DNA of 64,000 nt from Sarcomyxa edulis (taxonomy: Eukaryota > Basidiomycota > Agaricomycetes > Agaricales > Mycenaceae). How positions within the stretch are numbered: the stretch's first letter is position 1; each line of letters opens with the position of its first letter. The stretch is taken from positions 1,798,001 to 1,862,000 of the forward strand of contig QUOL01000004.1 of the NCBI GenBank assembly GCA_009761415.1, in the 5' to 3' direction. A model generated the notes under the pieces. The model was not told where the DNA came from and did not search any database. It saw only the letters and a list, made by a program, of their open reading frames with translations. A program made the translations under genes and the position numbers. This document shows positions 12,137 through 23,729 of this stretch, piece after piece.

Positions 12137-15100
12137 TTACAAATCTACCACATCGTCCTCAACCAGAGAACCTTGACTAATCTCTATGTCCTGAAGCGTT
12201 ATATCACTCTGGTCGCAAAAGGTTCGGAATATTCCATCTTTGATCATGAACAAGTTCAAAGGCGTATCAAATTCCTTGAAAACGAACCGTTTGTAAGGGA
12301 GGGGAGAGTGTCATTTTAGGAGAAGGAAAGCTCACAGAGACTACACCAGCATCGAGACACATGATACGATCGTACGACAATATGGTGCGGAGCCGATCTT
12401 GAAGGGCAAAGTCGAATCATTCACAAGGCATGGGAGTTAAAAGATACGACTCACGAGCAATGCAAAGCAAAGTGCGATCCTTAAATTGAGTTTGAATCGT
12501 GCGCTGTATCTTGCTGTCAGTAGCATAATCCACAGATGCGCTTTAGAATCTGCAATGAGTAGATGTTTCATGCGAGGTTCGAAGGCAACTCACGTAGCTT
12601 CATCAAGGATCACTACTCGCGCGTCCTTTACTAGAGCCCTTGCGAGACTGAGCAAAGAGCGCTCGCCTACACTCAAATTGGCTCCTTCACTCTCGATCAC
12701 AGTGTCAAGCCTGATCCGTCTCCTTCCATGATGACCTTCGCCATCATCTGGAGCTAAGGACCGGCCGTCCGTCTCAGGGTCAACGAGGTAAGAACGACGA
12801 AGGGCATCCCAGAGTCTTGCATCATCGTAAATAGAAAACGGATCGAGGTTCGATCTCACAGTACCTGTATACAGAAATAAGTCTGCTCATAAAATCGTAC
12901 AAAGCGGGACACATACCGCTGAATAGCAAAGGCTATCGGATCATTTGTAAGTCCTCGCCAAGAAAAACAGTACACTAACAGCTTACATCTTGAGGTATAA
13001 TGGAAATCTTGGTGCGAAGGTCTCTCAATCCGATACTAGAGATGTCGATCCTACAGAATATTTCAGAGGGAAAATTCACTTGAAGGACTACTGATGGAAC
13101 CTTACCCGTCGATAGAGATGGATCCAGATGACAGCTCGATTATGCGGTACAATGCTCTGGAACACAGATATTTCAGCAATAGATACCTTCCGTATGAAGC
13201 TACACATACAGAGTCAAAGACGACTTTCCAGCTCCCGTTCGACTGTAAGAAGAGTACAGCGTGAACAAGAGCAATAACCTCTAAAAGAAACGAGGACTTA
13301 CCCGATAATTCCAATCTTCTCTCCTCCTTTAATGTCCGCTGAGATACCACGAAGCACATCTGGGAGCCCGGGTCTGTACTTCATAACGATGTTCTTGAAC
13401 TCGATAGCACCACAAGTCGGCCATTGGGGTGGTGGCTTGGTAGCCTCGATCTCATGAGGGGCCTCTTGGGGAATCATATCGCCGCGACTGTAATGAATTA
13501 CTGATTGAAAAGAGAAACATCAAGATTCGAGACTAAGATAATCCACAAGGCACTAACCTCTTTCCACAGCGTTCATGTAATTCTAGGGAGTGTTTGATCA
13601 GTACAATGCTTCATGAGATCTGTAGCTTCTCACCTCAACCTCCGCTGACTGACGGGTGACAAGGCCACAAAGCGTCGTCAAATTAGCTAAGCAGGTCAAG
13701 GACAAGACTTGAGTACAAGTGGCATATAGGATCATAAGGTCTATCAATCGTACTTGTATATGTGAGCACCAGACCGATCTGAGCTGCGCTGATTCCTGAA
13801 AGACCGACGACAGCAAACAGAGCGACCTAAACGACATGAAGCCATTAGATGGATCTCAATACGTGGCTCATGAATAGTCTTACAATGAACACCAAAATTC
13901 CGCCGAGGAAATCGAGTCGAATTGCAAGCCATCTAGACACAAAGATAATTGAGTCTCTAGAAGTGCGTTGATGCATAGTCGAGACAACATACCTCTGATT
14001 CGTGACTGTCAACAAGAGAGCTCGGTTCTCCAGATCGATATAATACTTGTTATCGCGGATGAAACGAGGCATCTCGCCGTAGCTACGTATAGTGGGCAAT
14101 CCGGTCAACGACTCCGAAAAGTGTGCATAAAGTACCGAACGCAGCATTGCGTCTAGTAAGTATCGACATCAGATAAATGTACGACCAAAATCAGACACAA
14201 TTATACTGACCAAGCCGTTTGATTTCGCGTGAGCTTTCCCTGTAAAACGCAGCAAAGTACCCGTACGCAAGCGCTATAGCCAACGCCACGATGACTGGAA
14301 CCTCGGCATCAGTTCCTGCATGGTGAAGTGATACTATTCACCTACTAAAATAATGTTCGACAATCGTGATAATGAGGACAGACCCAACGACGTTAGCCAT
14401 GGTCAATGCAACTATGGAAGAACATGTCAATGCGATTCAGAGAACAACACCAGAGATTCGCGTACACATTCTCATAGAGACTGAATAGATCGGTCATTAA
14501 GTCAGGTCAGTGCAGCGTGTAAACAAGTCTGAAGCACATACCGGCCAATTGATTGTCGATAGCTACGAGATAGAGCGCAGTTAGGTCTGACTGGATTTCG
14601 TGAGGTATGAGAGCTCACAATCGATATCCTTCCCGAAAATACCTTGGATCCGTCCCATGGGCTATAGAAGCTACATAAGTAACGCCAATACAAAGCTAAG
14701 CCGGGTCAGATTCACCGTCGTATCGAAGAATGACATTGGTGCGTAGAATATATTGCGGACTGAATCGTGATGAAGGTTTTGTGAAACTAGTGCCGACATG
14801 GTATCCATTCCCATGCCACTGTACTAAAACGTGTTAGCAGCTTGAGATGATAAGGTCGGTATACACGACTTGCAGCAAAAACGTGAACATTGCTTGGGAT
14901 ATGCCTAAAGCTGCGTAAAGCCCTTGGTAAAACGAAAATGGTCGATTGAAAGTACTGGAAAGATTGATCGTCAGAACTTGTGCGTATGCAGCGAGAAAGT
15001 TGGTTTTCACTGACTCTGCTTGCCACCACACCAAAGTATAGGAATTCAAGATTTGACTACCCTGCATAAGAACCATGGCTAGAATTATCAGAGGTACCGT

Positions 15101-18100
15101 CATGTAACCTCGGCCTGCGACAATATATGCCCAGTAGACTATACAGACGGCGTGAGACTTGAGAACATAGCGACAAGAAAGAAACCCACTTCGCCACGAG
15201 ACCGACCCCGTGGTACGCTTTTCCTTGACCATCAGCTGCCCAGGGTCTTTTTGAGTCTTACTTGGCTCCTCCACCGGAGCTGTAGACACAACCTGGATCG
15301 CCTCATCGGCTCCATCGGCTTCGACTTTGTGTTCACCAGTCTGACCGCCAAATTCTTTGTCGAGACGAGCAAATTCGCCACCACGTGCGATCAACTCCTG
15401 GTAAGTTCCTTGTTCTGCGATGCGGGAATCGTCAAGAGTGTAGATGTAGTCGCACTGGGACAGGAAATGTAAGGCGTGAGTGACGAGTATGACAGTCTTG
15501 CCTCGGCTTTTCAGAGAGTTCAAGATAGCACCGTGGAAGAGCTTCTGTCCAACATGAGCATCCACTAGGAACAGCGGATGCTAAGTCAAAGTCGTCACTA
15601 TACGCTAGTCAAAAAGAAACGGACCAGCTGACAGAGGATCATCGAGGACGACAATATCCGCATTGTAATAGAGCGCTCTAGCTATGTTGACCTATGCAAA
15701 ATACATGTCTGAGTGATGTTTGATGCAGGATTGATGTTGCTGGACGTACTCGTTGCTTCTGACCTCCACTAAGGTTGATCCCCTTCTCGCCTATCTGGAT
15801 TATGTATGACGTTAGCATGGCCACCGTGACAAACAAGAATGGACGCCTTCACTTCAGTCATATCTCCATCACTGAGCATGCGAAGATCAGGGAGTAAACA
15901 TGATTCCTCCAGTACAGCCCAGTATTTGTCGTTATCGAACGGCTGTCCGAAGATGATGTTGTCTCTCTGAGGAGAATTGAAGAGAGTTCGAGTCAAAACT
16001 CGCTGTGATGCATGCGGAACTAACGCACCAAGGTAGCATTCTGAATCCATGCGCTTTGAGGACAGTATGCGACAGTGCCACCCAAAGAGACGTGACCGGT
16101 GGATCTCCTCATCTCTCCAATGATTCCCTGGAGTAAGCTCGACTGCGATGAACCGGTCCTATCAATGCAGTTACAGACTGAAGGGTAACAGACAACGTAC
16201 CTTGCCACTCCCAACGCGTCCAACGACAGCGACTAGACTTCCGCGAGGGACTGTCATATCGATATCGACAAGCTGGAACGGCCGACTCGAATCTGTGGTT
16301 GAGTATTCCGGTGGTTCGTCCTTTGCCTCCGCCTTGCGATGACGTTCTTTGGTTTTGGTCTTCGAAGACGGAAACGATTCCCATTCGAAAGTTGCATTTT
16401 CGATCCGCAGAGCCATTATCTGCGTTGGGTCGATGATGAAAGACGGCCCGTCAATGACTTCGGCATGAAACAATTTGGTGAGCCGGGTGAGCGCGCTCTT
16501 TGCATCTGAGATGCCGGAAAGTGCACGGGGCAGGAACATCATGGGCTGGCGAAGGATCTGGAAAAGACTGAAAGAAGCGAATATGACGGCTACATCAAAC
16601 CCTGGCACCACTTTGGTATAAGTGACGAATGAGAGGGTTGCCGCAAGCACGGGGACTGTCGGGCAAGTTGAGTCATTTCAAATGGATTTTCGGATTCTTG
16701 CTCTTACCTGAGTATGCAAACGCAATACTTAGATCCATATTAGCAAGAAGAATCGAGAGAATTGAAAGATACCGAGAACTCACTTAGCTGAGCGCGAGTT
16801 CTGTATTCTGCCTATTCCACGCAGTTCGTTCTTTCGAATAGCGAAAATACCTTCGGTGGTTCAAAGCATGTTAGCCAATGAAAACACGAGGAAATAAACA
16901 CGACTGACGAGTCAGAAAAGGAACCTCATATGAGAAGTACTTCACGACGCGCATTGATCCTATAACCGATGTCAAAACAATCATAGAAGAGCGAATGAAT
17001 AGGATACCCACCCAAGACTTCAAGAAACAATCTAGCCCTCTGGTCTGTGAATTTGACAGAAGCCTTGCGAATATGGTGCTGATACGCCATGATTCGTTCC
17101 TGCAGTGGTACAATAAAAAAGAACAGAGAGAAACCCGCAAGAGCTGAAGGTCCCAGCTGTGATATTCGAATTAGTAGATGGTTCCTTGAGGAGCCAGTGA
17201 CTACGTACCTGCACCAATAGAATGGCAAGACAGATGACTACTTGGATAGGAGCAGTCCAGCCTTCGATTCGAGTCAATTATCACGTCACCTTAACCTTAT
17301 GAACGAAGGAATAATCTTCACCTGCATGCTTTAGGAACAAGGATGTCAAACTTTTATCGAAGACTCATGATGGAATGTAAGCACTCACAAACCACTGGGC
17401 ACAGGCGTCTACTCGGCTGACCTATATCTGATATCAGCGTAGTGATCAGCCGGAGAGAAGACTTAAACTTGCATCAGTAGAAATGAAGTTGACCAAAGCC
17501 GCATTGGTCATGGTAGTGCGTGCCTTCCCAGTCAGGTTTACGCCGCGCTTGTATATAGAATTGATTAGAGCAGCGCGGGCAAATATACCAGTCGCCATTG
17601 AACGCCAGAAAAACTTTGAGGAATTGAGGCATCAGAACATAGATCGATAACAACTGAAGACGGTGTCTTACTTGATGGCGGGCTACACTGGCGATAATGA
17701 CAAGGAGGAAAAGTGCAATTGCCATGCCAATTCCGCGTCCGAGATTGGGCTCTTTGGTTCCATTGGTTCTGGCGGCGCTTTTCTCCTTGCCGTAGTTTAT
17801 GATCGCCTTGGCAAGAAGGTCAGTATACAGAAAGAGATAGTAGAAAACGGTGTACTTTGACCAGAAGCTATGAAGTGAACTTTAGCAGAATGCTTGCCGT
17901 GAAATATAGAGGTACAAACCGGACTCATGAGTTGAGACGTATCGCCTATTACCTAGATAGGCACCACTCAGATACGATACCATAGATAGAGCATTAGGAG
18001 AGGGACTGACTTTGAATAAACCTCCAAGCCAAAACAAGACGCCAAAAGTATCATTCAAGGCCCAAGCCAAACTTGCTTCCTTCCGGCCAGTCTTTTCTCG

Positions 18101-18794
18101 CCATTGCGTCTCAAGATGAACACGACGCTCGCCAAACTTCCTCCCACCTTTGATCGCCTGCACAGACCATTTGACGCGCTTGAAGATACCGGGTTTGATT
18201 TCGCCCGAGCTGAGCTTCTCATTCCAAGCCTTAGCTTCCTCGACTCTGCGCGCCCATGCAATGTCTAATTTATTCGATAGAAATCCAGATTGACGGGTTT
18301 CATCCATCTTCCAAAGATCCGAGGCTTGCAGCGTCCTTTGGTATCCTAGAACCTGCGATCGAGAGTCAGTATGTCTATACCACGGAGGTTGTGGCTAAAT
18401 CAATATCTCACCATGATACTAGTGATCCAGCTGTATGTCAGCGTAGATAAAAAGGACGCAGTAGCAAGTGGAATGATCTGTATACTGGTGTAAGTACTTC
18501 CATTTAGTCTCATTGGAGCGTGGAGGAATACCGGAGCATCTTCAAGTGATTCTCTTGCAGGAGGTGGAGGATCACGAGGAATCCTGTCCGATTATCGACG
18601 TTAGCAATCGTCGATCGGGTACGGGATGAGGAAGAGAACGAATACCAGAATTGCCACCAATGGGTGCGAAGCGTAGTACGTTCTTCCCCCTTATCTAGGC
18701 GTAGGAGAGGTAGAGGAGCTAAGATTTTCGTGGGCTGGACTTCATTAACAGATACGCTACAAGACTCTTTCTTTTCTGGATCGTCCATAATCAT
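12137..18794 (-). CDS. ABC transporter, ABCC/MRP family, YOR1-like (ABC2)
   Basis: Paralogue of ABC1 with the same TMD1-NBD1-TMD2-NBD2 plan. The N-terminus starts at ATG 18794 (a second in-frame ATG is two codons later) and runs through introns to [13 protein letters not shown] and [23 protein letters not shown]1 shows [21 protein letters not shown] (Walker A interrupted by an intron), the Q-loop [15 protein letters not shown], an LSGGQ region and [11 protein letters not shown], then [17 protein letters not shown]2 shows the Q-loop IIPQD, a 16-nt exon (12917-12932) coding PLLFSG, then [21 protein letters not shown], a weak signature NLSVGERSL and Walker B VVILDEAT. The C-terminal exon EFDTPLNLF... 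ends at TAA 12139-12137. It is divergently oriented from the NIS synthetase at 19717 and shares its upstream region, so it is a candidate siderophore exporter; that role is inferred from position only. Confidence 0.9.
12917..12932 (-). other. 16-nt microexon of ABC2
   Basis: Sixteen bases between an acceptor ending GATAG and a donor GTATGT, coding the PLLFSG segment after the NBD2 Q-loop. Without it the conserved [18 protein letters not shown] run is broken. ABC1 has a 7-nt exon at the corresponding place (6473-6479). Confidence 0.75.
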
Positions 18795-18902
18795 GATGGG
18801 GAGCGTGCGGTGGCTAATGCAGGCGACGACTTGCGATTAATATCGAGATGCTGGTAAAGATATTCCGAACTTGGTAAAGATTTGAATTCGCAGATGACAC
18901 CA

Positions 18903-19229
18903 CTATCCAATAGCATTCCAAAACGCGAAGCTGCCCGAAGCGGCGACTGTGAGTGAAAGGGTAGCTATGATATTGATCACGAAGACGCACCTTTGCACGC
19001 GTAGATGAACGTAAGGAGCAAAGTCCCTGCAAAATCCTGGAATAAACGCGCCATTACCGCGATTTCCAAAAATTCCTTGGCGTATGTTTGCGCAGCGAAA
19101 GCGATGCTGAGTAGAATAACCTGAATATGGCCTCGAATCATCATCATGCGTGCTCACCGAGCCCTCGCAAACTATGTGGAATTGTTCGGGAACTGCAGTG
19201 TAATGACTCATTTTCTCATGCGTGTACAT
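18903..19229 (-). CDS. Possible small membrane protein, about 82 aa
   Basis: Not recognised. An open frame runs from ATG 19229 (alternative ATG six codons later) to TAG 18905-18903. Removing a 37-nt candidate intron after HIVCEGS and a 45-nt one after FIYACK gives two hydrophobic stretches (VILLSIAFAAQTY and FAGTLLLTFIYAC) separated by a short amphipathic segment, with a short C-terminal tail. Both candidate introns have GT-AG ends, but the first is short for this genome. It ends 108 bp before the ABC2 start on the same strand, and the iron-type GATA site at 19372 lies 143 bp upstream of its ATG. It could also be an upstream ORF or chance; transcript data would decide. Confidence 0.3.
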   Translation of the reverse strand: MYTHEKMSHYTAVPEQFHIVCEGSVSTHDDDSRPYSGYSTQHRFRCANIRQGIFGNRGNGAFIPGFCRDFAPYVHLRVQRCVFVINIIATLSLTVAASGSFAFWNAIG

Positions 19230-19716
19230 GCCCGAATGCAGGCTCGTCTCTTCACTGACTTCGAAGGAACATGTGTGGATGAAATTGGCCTTGGCAGCTG
19301 GGAAAGAAAAAGAACATGGACAAATGGCAAAAGGAAATGTCCGAAGCCTGATACCGATCGGATCAAATGTTTTATCTGATTAGATGTCGCTAGTTTGATC
19401 TGATTAGATTAAGAGATGCCGCGCGCATCTCCTGACATGACAAGCATGGACTTTCTTCTTTCTCCTTCTTCACGATGCCAGCGCTGCCAAGGCCTGAGAC
19501 ATATTCGCACCCCATTCCCATGACGGCAGATCCGGTGGGAACCGCATTGTCTCTTTTTTGGCGTCACGCATCATATTACCATGTTTTTCGTGAAAAAAAA
19601 AATCGGGCTGAATTCCTGTTCAGGCTGCATATGTCCCCATTCGTGTTCTACATATACGATCCCTTCATTTAAAGAAATGACTGCCCAACTCGAGCGTACG
19701 TGTCTTCTAGCAAAAA
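19230..19716. promoter_or_regulatory. Divergent promoter region, ABC2 side and NIS-A
   Basis: AT-rich region upstream of NIS synthetase A. It holds one perfect iron-type GATA site (19372-19380) and a nearby imperfect repeat of it (GATCTGATTAGATTA, about 19397-19411). No other gene is seen. Confidence 0.5.
19372..19380 (-). promoter_or_regulatory. Iron-type GATA site (ATCAGATAA on minus strand)
   Basis: TTATCTGAT on the plus strand is an exact match to ATCWGATAA, the consensus reported for iron-responsive fungal GATA repressors (SreA, SRE, Fep1 family). It lies 337 bp upstream of the NIS-A start codon and in the divergent region shared with ABC2. One chance match per 64 kb is expected, so on its own it is weak; its location next to a siderophore synthetase makes it credible. 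Confidence 0.5.
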
Positions 19717-21938
19717 ATGTCGAATTCCTCCAAGATGACTGCTCTCAGCCCCGCCAACCGCGCTGCCTTTGCCACCACAGCGCGTCTCATTTCGTGTCTT
19801 GTCACCGAGTCTCTCACACGGGCACTTTACTTCCCTATTCGAGGCTTTGAAGCGACTGGGTTTGCCGTCATACTTTCTGGAAACGTCTCTTCTCGACCTC
19901 CCTCTGAACAACCCTACGGACTCAACGATGTCCTTGCCATCATCCCCTTGCTTCACGTGCCCGTTTTTAAACATGACGGAACAGACTTCCGAGGGAGGGA
20001 AATTGGTCTCATTGATCCTTTGGACATGCTCCCGTTGGTATTCGAATTGGACGGTCACGCTGGAAAAGTGGACGATCAAGTTGTATGCCCTTCGATACAT
20101 GTATATGAATATCTATGCTCATGATCATTCATCTAGCACCTTGATCTGTCCGCTGCGTTGTTGAGCGTATTGTCTGGCCCCGGTTGGACGCTTCCCGTCT
20201 CGGCCAAACTGACGGTATCCGAGGGCCCTCTTGCGCTTTGGGAGAAGCTGGCGATCAGTATGGAGATCCAACCCTCGTTACGCGAAGAGATCGCTGAAGA
20301 GCTCAGTAGCTCTGTGACATGGCAAAGTGAGTTGACAATTGTACGGGGTATCGAAGACCGAGCGCTGATTTCACTCCCAGCTTACTCGTACGAGCATCCT
20401 CCTGTTGCTCCACTTTTTACTTCTCCAAGTATAGAGTGGGAGCAATCTATCGTTGAAGGTCATCCAACGCATCCTGTAATTATTCTTGAACTCGTCAAGT
20501 GTAATTTATAGGTCGCTAATTTATCTTTCAGATGCACAAAACGCGTCACTTTTTGCCTCCGATACGCGAGATCACTCCCGGGAGTTACGACCTCTATCAT
20601 CCCCGAGTAAGGCTCGTTGCGGTCCCAAAGGAGAAATTGTCGGTCACATACGACTTCGAAAAAGATACACGCCCTATCCTCGAGGCCGCATCCACGAACG
20701 CTGGCGAACAGCTTGTCGTTCCAGAAGGCTTCGTCGTGGTACCCGTCCATGAACTCCAAGTTGCGCATGTTCGGGAAAAATTTCAAGATGTTCAGGTATA
20801 TCCTTCGAAATTTAGTGTTCCTGCTTCTGCCCAACAGAGCATCCGGTACGCCAAATTTTATATCAGAATTTGTCTCAAGGCCTGACCTCCGAGTTCTCAG
20901 GTCAATGATTCTACCTGGAACGTACCATGACCGTTCTCTTAAACTCGGAGTGGGCATCAAACTCACATCCGCGATCCGCACTATATCTCCCGCCTCTGCA
21001 TACCTTGGCCCACGTTTCTCGGCCCAGGTTGTTCCCGTCCTCAAGATGGACAAAAACATTTTGACTGTCGCGAAGGAGCTATCTAGCGCAGTTTATAATC
21101 ATCCCGACAGCGAGATCGCGAAGCACTGCGCTGCCATCGTGCGAGAGTCGCATGAGAACACCAGCGAGGAACGGGGAGAACGTTTGATTGTCTGCACGTC
21201 CCTCGTGGAAAGCGGTCATAGTGGGGTCGATGGCAACATCCCCGCAATCATACGCGTCTTCAAACTTGACACTGAAGAAAAACGGGTCGCGTGGCTCGAT
21301 AGGTCAGTCCAGCCACATGCCACTCTCTATATTCTGAATTCAACGTTCTGTTTGCTCCACAGATTCGTCCGGCTATTCTTCGAAGCATTCCTTCCCTCCG
21401 TACTGGAGAATGGTGTCGCTTTCGAATGCCACCCCCAAAACACTGTCGCCCGATTCGACCTGAAGACGCAAGAACTTTTAGGATTCGTCATACGCGACTT
21501 TGGCGGACTGCGTGTCCACATTGACACGCTCAAGGCCACGACTGGCGTCGAACTTGACTTTTTGGAAGGCCATTCCATCATTGCTAATGACCTCGACGAC
21601 GTCTACACGCGTATTTATCACTCAGCCGTGCACAACCATCTCCAGCAGCTCATTCGCGTCTTGGGGTTGCACTACAATGGTCGGGGCTGGGAAATTGTCC
21701 GCAATCATCTCCATCAACTGATTCCAAAGGACCATTCTCTGTACACTGCTTGGCTTTCCCCGGATCGCAAGACTTTGCCTGGAAAGTGCTTTGTCCGTAT
21801 GCGGATCCAAGGAATGTATAGATTCGTGAGTGCCGTACTACCATGAAACCATGATTACAACTAACGAATACGTCTGTTCAGCATCTTCACGCTCCTTTCC
21901 CCAACTTGATTCACTATCAAGGGGTACAAGCAGAGTAA
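19717..21938 (+). CDS. IucA/IucC-family NIS siderophore synthetase, copy A
   Basis: Predicted ATP-dependent ligase of the NRPS-independent siderophore type, which adenylates a carboxylate such as citrate and joins it to an amine or alcohol. About 640 aa after removal of about six introns. ATG 19717 gives an N-terminus equal in length to copy B, with the shared RLISCLVTE block. Family signs in order: GHPTHP followed across an intron by MHKTR (nucleotide and carboxylate site), the QQSIR block, FECHPQN (the ExHxQN signature), VIRDFGGLR (FhuF-like C-terminal part), a VHNHLQQLIRVLGLHYNGRGW segment and an ending PFPNLIHYQG. Stop TAA 21936-21938. No frameshift is seen. Copy B lies 1.8 kb downstream in the same orientation. 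NIS synthetases are classically bacterial; in fungi the characterised example is the Rhizopus rhizoferrin synthetase. Substrate unknown. Confidence 0.85.
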
Positions 21939-23729
21939 AGATTTGCAAGTACCGGAGTTTCTGAGGAAATAAAATATATATTTTACGAGTTTATTGCAAA
22001 AAATCAATTCAGTTGTTGTTGTATGTTGAACCGCCTTGTCAAAGTGTGACGCGTGACTATTTTTACGCTTAGAATGATACTCATCGACCAACTCCTGATT
22101 CGGCTCCACTCTCGACGGTGAGAATACGACACGACATCCATCTGTGGGTGAACATAGAGCATGTATTATAGATGAGCCCATCTAGTGGCACGCGCACACA
22201 ACCCTTGTATATTTGCCCATATTTTTTCCCCGCGGGTTCCCTAGTCTCCGGCTTGGCAGATCATGGAGGCAGATGTTCTCGTCGTCGTCAGAATATTTTC
22301 GATCGTCTCTTGTCCACCTCCGGCTCTCTCTCAATTACAAGTCGTTTCAGGTTCCAGCTCCTCGAATCCCTTTCGGGTAGAGACCCGATCTTGACAAACC
22401 ATAGGTTTTTCTGTGATCGAACTGGGCGGCTCAACCGCACTTTGCAACCATCCCTTTGGAGTCACACTTCTCAGTCGATCCCACTGTTAACCTAATTCCC
22501 ATTCCGAGGAAGGGTTTCATTCTAGATCGTCGACTATGCATCTGATTGGTCTTTGACTCACGCTAAAACCTCAAAACTCACACCCTTTTTTCAATTCTCG
22601 GGAGTTCCAAGGGAATCTCAGGCTGAAGTCGCTTTTGTTGGTGAGATTGCACATACTCTAAGCTATTTTGGCTCACTCTGACGCCATGACTGCAAACAGA
22701 CCTTATGGGTCGGATGAGAACTTAGGCACGTCCCAACCCCATAGGATCGCTCTATACCATCTTTGCGTTTAGAGCCGTGCTTCTCTTCATATTTCGGCCC
22801 TTACACCAAGGTTCGGCCCCGATATTCACCTCAGCATTGTCTAGTAATTTTTCCCACCCAAAAAGACCAGAATACACGCTTCAACCAGTCGGATTCTGTG
22901 CTGTCTCCTGCGAGCTTGATGTTTAATTACCCCACTCCCTCATCAAACGTCACCAAATCAACATGTTCCCGGTCCGGAGTCGCTCAATGACTCCCCTCTC
23001 CAACGAATCAAATACGTCTCGGAATCGGTCGAATTTTAACGCGGAATCTCGTTCTCCGACAACCATCTAGCGATCACTATGCCCGTTCATCCTGATGACG
23101 AACTGAATGCATCTCGTCTCCGCGTCGACCGCATTATCAACCCGTTTCCAGTCGCCGAGCCTTTCCATGGTGCCAAATCTCGTCATTTATCGAAATGGTG
23201 TCTCTCTAATTCAAACAGGACATCCCCTTGCTCTCTCGTGAAGTCCCACACTCCTTCCAACTCTGTTTTCTTCCTTGTGGATTTCCTACGACGCGCCGGG
23301 TGTATGTATTTGTCGGTCGATCTCCCCATCGCTTCATCTCTTCCCGTGACAGAGCTTGTGTCAGTTTTACAATCGTATATGGTATATTTGTTCTTTCTTT
23401 TTGGAGCATGCGGTCGCTCGAGCGTGGCTACCCTCTTTGTTGGCTCTCGATCACTCAAGCTGGGTTGCCCCAAGAAATGACATGTCTTTTTTTCCAAGAG
23501 ACCTCTCATGGTTCATCAGAAACTCACGGGTTTCTCTGTCGTGTATATCACCTTCTCAATATAGTGGAACAGCACTGTCATGAGTGCGACTATCCCCGAA
23601 ATCCCGTCCCAATCCGACATACCGAACTCTGCACCAGGGAAGTTAATTTAAATATTAAATATATGGCGTCCCGATATAAAGGAACCGCTGCCTCTCCCTC
23701 TCTGAGCAACGCAGCATACCGAGGAAATT
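21939..23729. other. Intergenic between the two NIS synthetases
   Basis: About 1.8 kb. Several open frames exist, but none shows domain-like sequence or plausible splicing. A TATA-like ATATAAAG lies at about 23675-23682, some 50 bp upstream of the copy B start codon. No ATCWGATAA site was found here. Confidence 0.5.
23675..23682 (+). promoter_or_regulatory. TATA-like element of NIS-B
   Basis: ATATAAAG about 48 bp upstream of ATG 23730, in an AT-rich stretch. Position and sequence fit a core promoter; not tested. Confidence 0.35.

Noticed and set aside
12486..12731. Plus-strand open frame opposite the ABC2 NBD2
   Set aside because: Antisense shadow of the conserved NBD2 coding sequence.
14168..14176. 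ATCAGATAA match inside ABC2
   Set aside because: It lies within the body of the gene in an intron-rich part, far from a start codon. About one chance match is expected in 64 kb.
20617..21846. Single 409-aa open frame through the middle of NIS-A
   Set aside because: It begins in a different frame and reads through two introns; the exon structure matched to copy B gives the family motifs instead.
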